Below, piece by piece: positions 53,274 to 62,148 of a stretch of 64,000 bases of DNA. A program made the position numbers and the translations under genes. The stretch is from a virus: positions 1-64,000 of the IMG/VR virus record IMGVR_UViG_3300049459_000229. The stretch is one strand, 5' to 3'. Positions within the stretch are counted from its first letter, which is position 1; the number at the start of each line of letters is the position of its first letter. The notes beneath the pieces are model-generated. The model made no database searches, was not told the origin of the DNA, and saw only the letters and a list, made by a program, of their open reading frames with translations.

Positions 53274-53299
53274 CACGAGTCAATAAGTTTGCCATACTG
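53271..53299 (+). promoter_or_regulatory. Sigma70-like promoter before the candidate ssDNA-binding gene
   Basis: A consensus TTGACA and CATACT are separated by 17 bases, beginning at the stop codon of the primase gene. About 60 bases of leader follow with the hairpin at 53315-53341. Confidence 0.75.
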
Positions 53300-53314
53300 A
53301 ATTTTCACCCACAT

Positions 53315-53341
53315 GCCGGGCGTGGGATCCTGACCCGGCAA
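53315..53341 (+). promoter_or_regulatory. Leader hairpin, TGCCGGG/CCCGGCA
   Basis: A 7-base-pair stem with a 13-base loop is in the 5' leader. It uses the same CCGGG core as the intergenic hairpins at 62862-62877 and 63316-63337. Confidence 0.55.
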
Positions 53342-53366
53342 GACGATAACCTTAAAGGTAACGAAA

Positions 53367-54182
53367 ATGGCACTGACCCCGAAAACCGCAGCAAACACCC
53401 AAACCGCGCAATTCGAAGCTCCGGATGACGGCAACGTCATCGAGAACGGCGCAACCGACACCCGCAGCGCAGCGCAAGCTCGTCTGGCTGAAGCGGCCGC
53501 CCAGCACGCTGCTGCCAAGCCGGCTGAAGAAGCTAAGCCGTCCGAGAGCCGCGCTGTTGCGGCGCCGGCCCAGACTGGCGGCCAGGTGGCCAAGGCCAAG
53601 CCGATGGTCAACCCGCTGGAAACCCTGAAGAACGCGTTCCCGCTCGAGTTCGACACGCTGCGTCAGCTGGTGATCACCAACGGCAACATCACGGACAAGG
53701 CCACCGGCCGCGTGCTGGGCACCAACATGGGCGCCGAGATCCTGACCTTCCAGGACCAGTGGGTGGTCTCGCCGGGCGTCGACGGCGACGAGGGCAAGGA
53801 AGCTGTTCGCTATTCGGATGACGGCATCACCACTACCAAGGGCGAAGACGTTCAGGCTTACCTGAACCAGCTGAAGACCTCCGGCTATCCCAAGGCCAAC
53901 GTTTCCGAGCGCGTGGTGCTGGGCCTGGCGATCGTGGAGCTGAGCGCCAAGGGCAAGAAGGAGATGCCGGATCTCGAAGGTACGCTGGCGCAGGTCAGCC
54001 TGCCGCCGACTTCGAAAGCTACCTTCAAGCGCTATCAGATGGACCAGGCCTTCAAGATCGGCAAGGGCTTCATCGATGCAGAGGGTGCCCAGACCGTGCG
54101 TATCGACTGTGACGTCACCAAGCGCGGCGACATGAGCTGGACGGTCGCTGACTTCAAGCGCTACGAAGGCAACCTCGCGTAA
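53367..54182 (+). CDS. Candidate single-stranded DNA-binding protein
   Basis: The product has 271 residues. The N-terminal 80 are Ala/Lys/Glu-rich and likely flexible (SAAQARLAEAAAQHAAAKP). Residues 95-265 are folded, with strands (EILTFQDQWVVSPG; RIDCDVTKRGDMSWTV). It has its own promoter and terminator and so is likely a highly expressed gene in the replication block. That pattern plus its position between primase and DnaQ-like exonuclease is the basis for the SSB suggestion; no SSB motif is seen. Confidence 0.5.
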   Translation: MALTPKTAANTQTAQFEAPDDGNVIENGATDTRSAAQARLAEAAAQHAAAKPAEEAKPSESRAVAAPAQTGGQVAKAKPMVNPLETLKNAFPLEFDTLRQLVITNGNITDKATGRVLGTNMGAEILTFQDQWVVSPGVDGDEGKEAVRYSDDGITTTKGEDVQAYLNQLKTSGYPKANVSERVVLGLAIVELSAKGKKEMPDLEGTLAQVSLPPTSKATFKRYQMDQAFKIGKGFIDAEGAQTVRIDCDVTKRGDMSWTVADFKRYEGNLA

Positions 54183-54203
54183 CAGCCACTCACCACCACC
54201 CTC

Positions 54204-54228
54204 AAGGGACCTCTTCGGAGGTCCCTTT
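54204..54228 (+). terminator. Intrinsic terminator after the candidate SSB gene
   Basis: AAGGGACCTC-TTCG-GAGGTCCCTT followed by TTC: a perfect 10-base-pair stem with the stable TTCG loop. Confidence 0.9.
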
Positions 54229-54245
54229 TCTACAGGAGAAATCCC

Positions 54246-54953
54246 TTGGACATGCAAGAACAAGAGTCGCGCCCGCTCGCCTTCGTCATCGCTGATACCG
54301 AGACCACCGGCTTGACCGGCCCGGCCTGCGAGGTGGCCTTCCGCGAGATCTGCCCGGATACGCTGGAAACGATCCGCGAGATTCAGTCCCTGATCGACCC
54401 GGAATGCGAAATCGAGCCGAAGGCGATGGAAATCCACGGCATCACGCAGGAGATGGTAGCAAGCGCGCCGACGATGGCCGAATTCATTTCGACGCCTGGC
54501 TACCTCGACGGTGCTTTCGATGGCCGCAACATTGTGATCATCGCCCACAACGCCGCGTTCGACGTCAAGCGCCTGCACGCCGTCGGTGACATCGTCTCCT
54601 CTATCTGTACGGTGTTCCACAGCCGCCAGCTGATCGGGACCGAAGTCCCCAACCACCAGCTGCAGACCCTGCGCGAGCACTTCGGCTTCCCGGTCAACGA
54701 GGCGCACCGCGCCATGGCTGACGTGGCGACCACGCACCGCCTGCTGCGCGAGCTGATGGGCCGCGCCGGCCGCCGAACCTTGCGCGATTTCTACGAGACG
54801 CAGGAGACGACCGTGCACCGCTGGCCGTTCGGCAAGCACCGCGGCCAGCTGCTGCTGGAAACGCCCAAGGAATACCTGCTGTGGTTCAAGAAACAGGATT
54901 GCGATGCGAACCTGAAGAAGAGCATCGAGAAGGTGCTGAAGGCGATGAAATGA
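54246..54953 (+). CDS. DnaQ-like 3'-5' exonuclease, probable TTG start
   Basis: The product has 235 residues. The DEDDh set is present: D17-x-E19 in ADTETTGL, D106 in HNAAFDVKRL, and H154/D159 in HRAMADVATTH. The C-terminal part (WPFGKHRGQLLLETPKEYLL) is the DUF3820-like domain often fused to exodeoxyribonuclease X-type enzymes. It would proofread or degrade DNA. A TTG at 54246 is 7 bases after AGGAG, whereas the ATG at 54252 is 13 bases away, so the TTG looks like the real start. Confidence 0.86.
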   Translation: MDMQEQESRPLAFVIADTETTGLTGPACEVAFREICPDTLETIREIQSLIDPECEIEPKAMEIHGITQEMVASAPTMAEFISTPGYLDGAFDGRNIVIIAHNAAFDVKRLHAVGDIVSSICTVFHSRQLIGTEVPNHQLQTLREHFGFPVNEAHRAMADVATTHRLLRELMGRAGRRTLRDFYETQETTVHRWPFGKHRGQLLLETPKEYLLWFKKQDCDANLKKSIEKVLKAMK

Positions 54954-55453
54954 CCCGCAAAATCGTCCCTCTTAAAATGACCTACGCCAGCACCTATGTG
55001 GCGCCGGGTGTGGTCCTGCGCGTGTTCGACACCAATGCCGCTGGCGAGCTGCTGCCGGTCGCGTTCCGCCGCAATCCGATCGACGCTGTCGAGGTCCAGC
55101 CGGTCGACGCGCCTCACGGCCAGCTGTGGGCCGAGATCGCCCTGGATTACTACAAGGGCGCCTATATGACGGACCGCATGGTCGACAAGCAGGTCATGAT
55201 CGACGCGCTGCAGGCGCGCCAGAAGCTCGAGGCGCCGCTGGAGTCGGAGGAGGCCTGCTTTCACCTGGACGCCGCGTCGCAGTTCGGCTTCGAGATGGTC
55301 CAGGACGAGCCTGAGCTCTGGCAATGCACCCGAGACCAACTGGTCACACTTGCTAACGCCTTCGTGGCTGGTGGCCACTTCCAGTACGCGCGCCGCGCCG
55401 GCCATAGCACCGACCAAGCTCTCGAAATTCTCAACCGCCCTCTTCAAAAATAA
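54950..55453 (+). CDS. 167-residue hypothetical protein in replication block
   Basis: The product has 167 residues. KIVPLKMTYASTYVAPGVVL and LQARQKLEAPLESEEACFHL; the N-terminal half appears strand-rich and the C-terminal half helical. ATGA overlap with the exonuclease gene. No family is recognised. Confidence 0.72.
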   Translation: MTRKIVPLKMTYASTYVAPGVVLRVFDTNAAGELLPVAFRRNPIDAVEVQPVDAPHGQLWAEIALDYYKGAYMTDRMVDKQVMIDALQARQKLEAPLESEEACFHLDAASQFGFEMVQDEPELWQCTRDQLVTLANAFVAGGHFQYARRAGHSTDQALEILNRPLQK

Positions 55454-55463
55454 AGGATCCACC

Positions 55464-55916
55464 ATGAGTCAGTTTTCCGAAGCGATCGTCGCTTTCAACA
55501 ACATGTACCGCCTGCCGGTGGCCGACGCCCCCAACATCATTTCGGCACAGCGCCTGCGTGACCTGAAGAAGATCCTGCTGGACGAGGTCAACGAGATCGA
55601 TGAAGTCATCGGTCTGGTCGAGAATGCTGAGCAACTGTACAACTCGTCCGATGCTCGCCTCGACGCCCTGACTGCGCTGGCTGACCTGATGGGCGACTTG
55701 CAGGTGTACTGCGCCAGCGAGATGGCCAAGTGGGGCCTGCCGCTCAACGCTGTTCTCGCCACGATCATGGACTCGAATATGAGCAAGCTTGGTGCCGATG
55801 GCCTGCCGATCTACGACGAGACCGGCAAGGTTCTGAAAGGTCCAGGCTACTGGAAGCCGGAGCCGAAGATCCGCGCACTGCTGGCCGATCTCAGCTTTGG
55901 TGTCGCAGGAACCTGA
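55464..55916 (+). CDS. MazG-like nucleotide pyrophosphohydrolase (first copy)
   Basis: The product has 150 residues. LDEVNEIDEVIG (E41-x-x-E44) and LTALADLMGDLQVYCAS (D74-x3-D78) match the metal-binding E-x2-E ... D-x3-D helices of the MazG-like all-alpha NTP pyrophosphohydrolases. The MDSNMSKLGADGLPIYDETG tail is common in phage members. It may hydrolyse dNTPs or alarmones to tune the nucleotide pool. A second MazG-like gene lies at 62899. Confidence 0.8.
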   Translation: MSQFSEAIVAFNNMYRLPVADAPNIISAQRLRDLKKILLDEVNEIDEVIGLVENAEQLYNSSDARLDALTALADLMGDLQVYCASEMAKWGLPLNAVLATIMDSNMSKLGADGLPIYDETGKVLKGPGYWKPEPKIRALLADLSFGVAGT

Positions 55917-55918
55917 CC

Positions 55919-56977
55919 ATGTCGACCCACCTGATCAGCGCTCCGTCGCAGATCCGGTCCCTCTCGAAGGCGGTCTCGGCCGCTTTTCTCGCGTCCCCTC
56001 TCTCCGAAGAGGAGCGCAACCCGGGACGGATCGAACTGACCGACCTGCCGTGGGTGGCGCCGCCGATCGCCTGTCGCGAGACGATCGGGCAGGTGCCGCT
56101 GTCCGACTACCTGAGCGTGCCGATGCCGATTGAGCAGGGGGCGCTGCGTCGCTTCTGGATCAAGACGCTGGACGATCTCTGGAACCGGCCTAGCGCTACG
56201 ATCCGGCGCGGCGCCTTCGCCAACTGTGGCTGGGCCTTCCCCAAGCTCAAGGTCGGCCAGCGCGCCTTCCTGTTTTCCACGCCGCTGGGCTTTCCGTCGC
56301 AGCTGGAGCCGACGACGGGCGTCATGTTCTCGATCGAGGTGGCGGCCGCTGCCGCAGCGTCGCTGCCGGTGCTGGATATCGTCAGCGACGACGACAACTA
56401 CTATGCGGTCATGGCCGACGGCGAGATCTTCGGCGTGAAGAATGGTCGGCCGGCGTGCGAGTCGCCCTGGACCGAGAGCATGGCCGGCATGATCCACGAG
56501 CTGGTCACCGGCAGCCGCGGCGAAGCCGATTACAGCTGCCGCTTCGACCAGCTTGCCATGCTGCGTTCGGTGCTGCATGTGCATCGCCGGCGATTCGAGG
56601 AGTTCCAGGGCCTGGACTACGCCTTGCAGGCGCTGCGCATCCTGTCGCTGGGTGGGCACTGCCCGGACCTGATCTCGCAGCTGCGTCTGCTGCCGCAGGA
56701 CATGGGCCAGCTGCGCCGGCATGAACAGGTGCTGCGCGACTGCATCGACATCATCGACGACATGCAGATGTCGGACCGCAGCAAGCTGGAGATATGGCAC
56801 AACCTGCTGGTGCCGGAGGTTCTCACGCCCGGCAAGTTCCGCCAGCACGTGTTCTCTGGCGGCCAGTTCCCGTTCGCGCTGGCGCAGGCCAAGCTCGAGT
56901 CGATCCGCACCTGGATGGAAGCGCAGTACCGCGCGCTGCCGGCCAGCGTCCAGAAGGAGGGCGTATGCAAAGCGTAA
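55919..56977 (+). CDS. 352-residue hypothetical protein
   Basis: The product has 352 residues, mixed alpha/beta. PLGFPSQLEPTTGVMFSIEV and VLDIVSDDDNYYAVMADGEI suggest a beta core; the rest is helical (LRSVLHVHRRRFEEFQGLDY). No catalytic motif or known family. It lies between the MazG-like gene and the DUF7220-like membrane gene. Start ATG is 2 bases after the previous TGA. Confidence 0.7.
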   Translation: MSTHLISAPSQIRSLSKAVSAAFLASPLSEEERNPGRIELTDLPWVAPPIACRETIGQVPLSDYLSVPMPIEQGALRRFWIKTLDDLWNRPSATIRRGAFANCGWAFPKLKVGQRAFLFSTPLGFPSQLEPTTGVMFSIEVAAAAAASLPVLDIVSDDDNYYAVMADGEIFGVKNGRPACESPWTESMAGMIHELVTGSRGEADYSCRFDQLAMLRSVLHVHRRRFEEFQGLDYALQALRILSLGGHCPDLISQLRLLPQDMGQLRRHEQVLRDCIDIIDDMQMSDRSKLEIWHNLLVPEVLTPGKFRQHVFSGGQFPFALAQAKLESIRTWMEAQYRALPASVQKEGVCKA

Positions 56978-57189
56978 GGCAGTCCCTCATCGAGACGGCG
57001 TGCAGCACGGCTTTTGGGTTCGTCCTGAGCCTGCTGTGGCAGCACTATGGCGTCAACCCGCTCTGGCGGCTGCACGCATCGCCATTCGACAGTATCGGAA
57101 TCACCATTTCGTTCACCGTGCTGTCATTGGTGCGACAGTTTTACACTCGCCGGTTCTTCAACTGGCTCCACAACAGGAATAAAAAATGA
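56965..57189 (+). CDS. DUF7220-like small membrane protein
   Basis: The product has 74 residues with two hydrophobic segments: about 12-28 (TACSTAFGFVLSLLWQHYG) and about 45-60 (GITISFTVLSLVRQFYTRRF). This is the layout of DUF7220, a common small phage protein with a final basic end (NRNKK). AAGGAGGG precedes the ATG. Its biochemical function is unknown. It overlaps the kinase gene by 4 bases. Confidence 0.76.
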   Translation: MQSVRQSLIETACSTAFGFVLSLLWQHYGVNPLWRLHASPFDSIGITISFTVLSLVRQFYTRRFFNWLHNRNKK

Positions 57190-57737
57190 TTTTGATAGGG
57201 ATCACCGGCAAGGCCGGCGCCGGCAAGGATACGATTGCCGATTACCTCGTGCGTGAGCACGGCTTTCTGAAACTGTCGTTCGCCGGCCCGCTCAAGGCGA
57301 TGCTGGCAGCCGCCGGCATGCCGGAGCCGGCCAGCCGCGAAGAGAAGGAGATGCCGGTCCCCGGATTTTCTTTCACCTGGCGCGAAGCCGCCCAGAAGCT
57401 GGGCACCGAGTGGGGCCGCTCGCTGGACCCGGACATCTGGACCAAGGTCGTCGAGCAGCACATTCGCTTCGGCGGTTCGCTTCATACGCCGCACCGTGAA
57501 GCGCGTTTTGTCCTGTCGGATGTCCGCTTCGAGAACGAAGCCGCGATGATCCGCCGCCTGGGCGGCAAGGTGCTGCACGTGACCGGCCGCGCCGCTGAGC
57601 TGGGCGCCAACGCCGGGCATGCGTCGGAAGCCGGTGTCCGGTTCGACGTCGTGAACGACGAGCGGATCGACAACAGCCGCAGCATGGAATCTCTGGCGCT
57701 GCAGATCCAGTACAAGCTGGTCGAGGGCTGGGTATGA
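57186..57737 (+). CDS. Deoxynucleoside monophosphate kinase
   Basis: The product has 183 residues. The P-loop GKAGAGKDT (8-16) and FLSDVRFENEA-like motif (VLSDVRFENEAAMIRRLGG, about 98-116) fit phage dNMP kinases of the T4 gp1 type, which phosphorylate dNMPs to dNDPs and may accept modified nucleotides. Length is typical. Placed amid replication and nucleotide-pool genes (MazG-like, polymerase). Confidence 0.82.
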   Translation: MILIGITGKAGAGKDTIADYLVREHGFLKLSFAGPLKAMLAAAGMPEPASREEKEMPVPGFSFTWREAAQKLGTEWGRSLDPDIWTKVVEQHIRFGGSLHTPHREARFVLSDVRFENEAAMIRRLGGKVLHVTGRAAELGANAGHASEAGVRFDVVNDERIDNSRSMESLALQIQYKLVEGWV

Positions 57738-57973
57738 CCGAGCGCACCGCAGACGAACTGGAAGCCGCGGAAGAGATTCGCGAGCAGGGTGTGGTCGACG
57801 GCGTGGCCTGTGCGCGGGCCGAGCTGGTGCAGACTCACAAGGACTTCGACGGCGTGCACTGCATCGGCTGCGGCGAAGAGCTGCCGCTGGTGCGCATCGC
57901 CTACAAGCGCATCCGCTGCACGACTTGCCAATGCGAGATCGAGCGGAAGGAAAAGATGCGGAGGCGGGCATGA
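57734..57973 (+). CDS. TraR/DksA-type zinc-finger protein
   Basis: The product has 79 residues. C-I-G-C-G-E-E-L-P and C-T-T-C-Q-C-E with 17 residues between match the TraR/DksA C4 zinc finger. The N-terminus is an acidic helix (DELEAAEEIREQGVVDGVAC). TraR-family proteins bind RNA polymerase at the secondary channel and change promoter choice; phage members may do the same. It overlaps both neighbours by 4 bases. Confidence 0.78.
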   Translation: MTERTADELEAAEEIREQGVVDGVACARAELVQTHKDFDGVHCIGCGEELPLVRIAYKRIRCTTCQCEIERKEKMRRRA

Positions 57974-58146
57974 CGATCATGGGTATGACGATCACGGGCT
58001 TTGGGTACTGCGCGGGCGGTGTAGTCGTCCATGCTTTTTTGTCACTGTGGCATCACGGCGCTGGCCGGTTTGAGAAGTCGGAGAAGCGTGATCTTCGGCT
58101 GACGGTTTGGCTGGCAGCCGCCATCGTTATCGGGAGCCTGCAATGA
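57970..58146 (+). CDS. 58-residue membrane protein
   Basis: The product has 58 residues with hydrophobic segments near 9-25 (GFGYCAGGVVVHAFLSL) and 40-55 (TVWLAAAIVIGSLQ), separated by a basic loop. It may begin instead at the second ATG, 15 bases on. Its end resembles that of the next protein (I-V-I-G-S-L-Q versus V-V-I-G-S-Y-K). Unknown function. Confidence 0.62.
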   Translation: MTIMGMTITGFGYCAGGVVVHAFLSLWHHGAGRFEKSEKRDLRLTVWLAAAIVIGSLQ

Positions 58147-58304
58147 AATGGGTGATCTTCGCAGCCGTGATGGCGGTTGCGGGCTTTCACTTCTGGGCCG
58201 CGCGTCGTGCAGCCAGGCTGCGGGACTGGGAATGGAATCGGCACTTCACGGTGCTTGGCCACATTGTGCTGGTGATGGCCGTGGTCATAGGGAGCTATAA
58301 ATGA
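58143..58304 (+). CDS. 53-residue membrane protein
   Basis: The product has 53 residues with hydrophobic segments about 2-16 (WVIFAAVMAVAGFHFW) and 36-52 (VLGHIVLVMAVVIGS), a basic loop (ARRAARLRDWEWNRH) between. Two spans with loop inside (positive-inside rule). Overlaps both neighbours by 4 bases. Function unknown. Confidence 0.64.
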   Translation: MKWVIFAAVMAVAGFHFWAARRAARLRDWEWNRHFTVLGHIVLVMAVVIGSYK

Positions 58305-61300
58305 AAAAATACCGCCGTGGCGCCTTCGACATGTCGTCCTTCATGTGGACGATGATGTCGTGGCGTAAGGACAAAGAGAACGGCTACGAAGTCGAGCACG
58401 AAGGCAAGAAGGTCTACATCAACAGCGCCGTGTACGGCTTTGATAATACGCTAGGCCGCATGCTCGACTGCATGAAGGCCTATAAGCTCAACCCGATCGA
58501 CGTGATCCTGGTATTTGAAGGCCAGAACAGCAAGGGCAAGCGTCTGCTGATCGACAACCAGTACAAGGGCGGCGGCGAGAGCAGCCGCCCGCCGCAGGCC
58601 TACGAGGAGTTTCACAAGCTGCGCGAGATGCTCAAGCAGACCTTCCTCGAGTTGGGCGCCCAGGCCATGTGGCAGGACTTCGCCGAGGGTGACGACACGC
58701 TCGCTTGGCTGGCCCAGAACACCGAGGACGACCTGATCGTCTTCACGTTCGACAACGACCTGACGGCGTTGAATATGCACCCGAACGAGCACGGCGCGCG
58801 CGTCTCGACGTGGATTAACGAGATGTTCGAGTACAACAAATATGGCCTGTTCGACTACCACCTGGTCACCACCTACAAGGCGCTGGTCGGCGACAAGTCG
58901 GACAACATCAAGGGTTGTCCGGACTTTGGCGCCGGCAAGCCGGGCAGCGCGTGGGAGCGCCTTGTCGATAAGTACGGTTTCGATGGTGTGCAGCAGATTC
59001 ACGACATGCTGGTCAAAAGCGACCTGTCGCCGCTGGGCGACTTCATCGGGCCGGACGACAAGCTCCTGCAGATGATCCTTGACAACGCACCACAGGTGAT
59101 CCGCTGTTTCGACCTTGCCCGCCTGCGTCCGGAGTGGGTCAACACCATGCGCCAGCCGCTGTGCTGGGAAGCTGGCATGGTGCGCCAGCTGGCGCCTACT
59201 GACCATGACCCGCGCCTGAAGCCCTGGTACGGCCGCACGCGACTCGTCACCGGTGGCACGTTCGAGCAGGCCATTGCCTGGGCCATGCCGCATATCCTCG
59301 CCTCGCGCGAGATCTCGCTCGATATCGAGACTGCGACGCCCGATGAATCGGACGAGTGGCTGGCTGCACTGGGTGACCCGGACGGCGTCGACGTGTTCGG
59401 CTCGTTCCTGGTGGGTCTGGCTCTGACCTTCGGCCCGAACAACCAGTACAGCCTGTATTTCTCGGTGCGCCACGCCGAGACCGGCAACGTCGACAGCGAA
59501 GCCTTGCGCCAGTTCATCGCCTCGATCCCGCAGGACAAAGAGCTGATCATCCAGAACGTCTCGTTCGAGCTGGCGGTGCTCTTCAACGAGTGGGGCGCGC
59601 GCCAGATGGACAACGGCTACCACGGCTTCCTGCCCAATGTGCTGGACACGAAGTTCGAGGCGAACTATGTCAACGAGAACATCCCGGTCGGCCTGAAGGA
59701 GCGCTCGCACGGCACCTTGGGCTACCGTCAGCAGACCTACAAGGAGACGTGCGAGATCACGGCACCAGTGGACCAGCTGTTCCCGGGCGGGCGCCTGGTG
59801 CGCGAGGACTACGTCTACGAGACGATCGGCACCGGCAAATTTGAGCCACTGACCGATGAGGAGGTAGCCGCTGGCGTGGTGCCGGCCGAGATTATGAAGA
59901 CGCAGCTGGTCGAGGTCGACGGCGAGCCGGTCGTGGCGACGCAGACGCGCCGCTACAAGATGAGCGAGCTGCCGGCGGCGCACGTGCTTGGCTATGGCGT
60001 CGACGACACGATCTGCACGATCGCCCTGCACAACTACTACAAGCTGTTCATGCAGCTGGAGCACTCGTACCAGACCTACCTGCAGGTGGAGATTCGCGCA
60101 GCCTATCAGCACGCGAAGAACTTCATCGACGGTACCGAGGTCTCGATCGCGCGCTGCAAGGAGCTCGAGCGCGAGGACGACGCTACCTACGACGCTGCCT
60201 GGGCGACGGTGCGCGAGTATCTGATCGAGCAGGGCTGGGCCGGCACCACGCCGCCGACCTACACGGTCGACATCACGCCGGCGCAGATCAAGGAGGCGTA
60301 CACCATCGTGACCGGCGAGACGCTGGACACGATGATGCGCACGCCTTCGAAGATCGTGACCTTCATCCGTACCGAGACCGAGCACCTGCAGTTTGCCGAG
60401 ATGCTCGATCGCCTAGTGCAGGCGAAAGCCTACGCCGACGGCAACGCGCATACCCTGCCAGCCGGCTCGGTGGTGGCTGAGATCGAGAAGGACTTCACCG
60501 CCTATGTTCGCAGCTACTTCAAGGGTGAGCCGCAGTTTAACAAGGGTTCGCCGATCCAGATGCAGCGCCTGATGTACGAGGTGATGGGCCTGCCGATCAA
60601 GGTGCGCAACATGCCGACCGAGGCCATGAAGAAGGCCGGCATCCGCGAAGGTTCGCCCAAGACCGATCTGCTGGCGGTGGCCTACGGCTTGCAGGACTGC
60701 ACACCGGAGCAGAAGCCAGTGCTCGAAGCCCTGAAGCTGATGGGCATGGTCACCACGCGCCGCTCGCTCTACTACTCGAAGTATCCATACTTCACGCACT
60801 GGAAGGACGGCCGCGTACGTTCGCAGCACAACCAGTGCTCGACCGTGACGCGCCGCGCCAGCGAGTCGAAGCCCAACAAGCAGCAGCTGCCCAAGCACCA
60901 GAAGATCGAGGGGCAGGAGGCCAAGTTCCGCGAGGTCATCGTGCCGCACCGGCCGGGTGCCGTCATCGTCTCCATGGACTTCGACTCGCAGGAGATGGTG
61001 CTGATCGCCTACCAGTCGCAGGATCCGAACGCGCTGTCTTGCTTCCAGGGTGAGAAGCGCAAGTCGCCACACACGATCACCGGCCTGGGTATCATCCGCG
61101 AGGAGGAGGGCCTGGACTGGACGTACGAGGACTTCGAGGCAGCGCTGGCCAGTGGCGACAAGGTGCTGGCCAAGCACGTCAAGGATATTCGCAACCTGGG
61201 CAAGAAGGTGAACTTCACAGCCGAATACGGCGCCATGGCCGAGAAGGTCGCCGCTACCCTGATGATCCCGGTCGAACGCGCGCAGCTGTTCCTCGATGCG

Positions 61301-61858
61301 CGCGAGGCGATGTATCCGGTTGCCCAGCAGTGGAAGGAAGACATCAAGGCCGAGGTCAAAGAGTTCGGCGTGGTGCGTACCCTCGGCGGCGGTGTGCGCC
61401 ACCTGGGCGACCAGCTGCTGAACGGCACCAACTTCGAGAAATCGAAAGCAGAGCGCCAGGCGGTCAACTTCAAGGTGCAGGGTCCGGCCGGCGAGCAGAC
61501 CAAGCTTGCGGAAGGCCGGATGTGGGACGACAACCTGTTCTACGACTTCGACGCGGTTTGCTACGGGCCGATTCACGACGAGGTGGTGGCCTCGGTGATG
61601 ATCGAGGACCTGCCGGCCTTCCTGCCGCGCATGCACCGCTGCATGACGGCGCCGTTCGCCACGATGGATCTGGAAGTGGTGTCGACCATCTCGTTTGGCC
61701 CGAACTTCTACCGCCAGACCGAAATCGGCGCCTACCCGACGCTGGAGGCTATCCGTGACGGGCTGCTGGAGATGCACCTCGGGATGATTGCACGCGGCGA
61801 GACCACGTGGGAGCAGTCGTGGATTGAGAATGAAGTAAAACTTTTGGAGGCAGCATGA
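58301..61858 (+). CDS. Family A DNA polymerase with 5' nuclease and 3'-5' exonuclease domains
   Basis: The product has 1185 residues, longer than E. coli Pol I (928). Residues about 1-260 are a 5' nuclease domain (EGDDTLAWLAQNTEDDLIVF, then VGDKSDNIKGCPDFG). Residues about 330-500 are a 3'-5' exonuclease (LDIETA with D341/E343). Residues about 840-1150 are the polymerase: motif A SMDFDSQEM (about 891-899), motif B RNLGKKVNFTAEYG (about 962-976), motif C IHDEVV (H1092-D1093). All three activities appear intact. It is the phage replicative polymerase. Confidence 0.92.
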   Translation: MKKYRRGAFDMSSFMWTMMSWRKDKENGYEVEHEGKKVYINSAVYGFDNTLGRMLDCMKAYKLNPIDVILVFEGQNSKGKRLLIDNQYKGGGESSRPPQAYEEFHKLREMLKQTFLELGAQAMWQDFAEGDDTLAWLAQNTEDDLIVFTFDNDLTALNMHPNEHGARVSTWINEMFEYNKYGLFDYHLVTTYKALVGDKSDNIKGCPDFGAGKPGSAWERLVDKYGFDGVQQIHDMLVKSDLSPLGDFIGPDDKLLQMILDNAPQVIRCFDLARLRPEWVNTMRQPLCWEAGMVRQLAPTDHDPRLKPWYGRTRLVTGGTFEQAIAWAMPHILASREISLDIETATPDESDEWLAALGDPDGVDVFGSFLVGLALTFGPNNQYSLYFSVRHAETGNVDSEALRQFIASIPQDKELIIQNVSFELAVLFNEWGARQMDNGYHGFLPNVLDTKFEANYVNENIPVGLKERSHGTLGYRQQTYKETCEITAPVDQLFPGGRLVREDYVYETIGTGKFEPLTDEEVAAGVVPAEIMKTQLVEVDGEPVVATQTRRYKMSELPAAHVLGYGVDDTICTIALHNYYKLFMQLEHSYQTYLQVEIRAAYQHAKNFIDGTEVSIARCKELEREDDATYDAAWATVREYLIEQGWAGTTPPTYTVDITPAQIKEAYTIVTGETLDTMMRTPSKIVTFIRTETEHLQFAEMLDRLVQAKAYADGNAHTLPAGSVVAEIEKDFTAYVRSYFKGEPQFNKGSPIQMQRLMYEVMGLPIKVRNMPTEAMKKAGIREGSPKTDLLAVAYGLQDCTPEQKPVLEALKLMGMVTTRRSLYYSKYPYFTHWKDGRVRSQHNQCSTVTRRASESKPNKQQLPKHQKIEGQEAKFREVIVPHRPGAVIVSMDFDSQEMVLIAYQSQDPNALSCFQGEKRKSPHTITGLGIIREEEGLDWTYEDFEAALASGDKVLAKHVKDIRNLGKKVNFTAEYGAMAEKVAATLMIPVERAQLFLDAREAMYPVAQQWKEDIKAEVKEFGVVRTLGGGVRHLGDQLLNGTNFEKSKAERQAVNFKVQGPAGEQTKLAEGRMWDDNLFYDFDAVCYGPIHDEVVASVMIEDLPAFLPRMHRCMTAPFATMDLEVVSTISFGPNFYRQTEIGAYPTLEAIRDGLLEMHLGMIARGETTWEQSWIENEVKLLEAA

Positions 61859-62148
61859 GAGTTCAAGTAGCGAAGGAGGAGGTGTTCACCCTGACCATCG
61901 GCGACGTCCAGTTCAAGGACATGCGCATTGAATCCCGCTGGGAAGGTCTGACCAAGCTGGCGAACAGTCGCGGTGATGCGCTGGTCGTGTCGGGTCTGGG
62001 CGATGGCCAGAGTTTCGGCACCGCCTTCGATACGCTGTTCGGTGACATCTTCAGGACCGGAAAGATGACCGATGAGGCAGGCGTGTTGATTGTGATGGGC
62101 ACACCTTGCCTGATAACGCAGATTCTGCCGCTGAGAGGGAAGGTATGA
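61855..62148 (+). CDS. 97-residue hypothetical protein
   Basis: The product has 97 residues, strand-rich (VQVAKEEVFTLTIGDVQFKD; VLIVMGTPCLITQILPLRG). It overlaps the polymerase gene by 4 bases and the next by 4. It may be a small replication accessory factor. No family is recognised. Confidence 0.72.
   Translation: MRVQVAKEEVFTLTIGDVQFKDMRIESRWEGLTKLANSRGDALVVSGLGDGQSFGTAFDTLFGDIFRTGKMTDEAGVLIVMGTPCLITQILPLRGKV

Noticed and set aside
51546-53276. Minus-strand 576-codon frame across the primase gene
   Set aside because: Antisense of a well supported replication gene; no ribosome site and no known domain.
58451-60385. Minus-strand 644-codon frame across the polymerase gene
   Set aside because: Antisense to polymerase; shadow frame caused by GC-biased codons.
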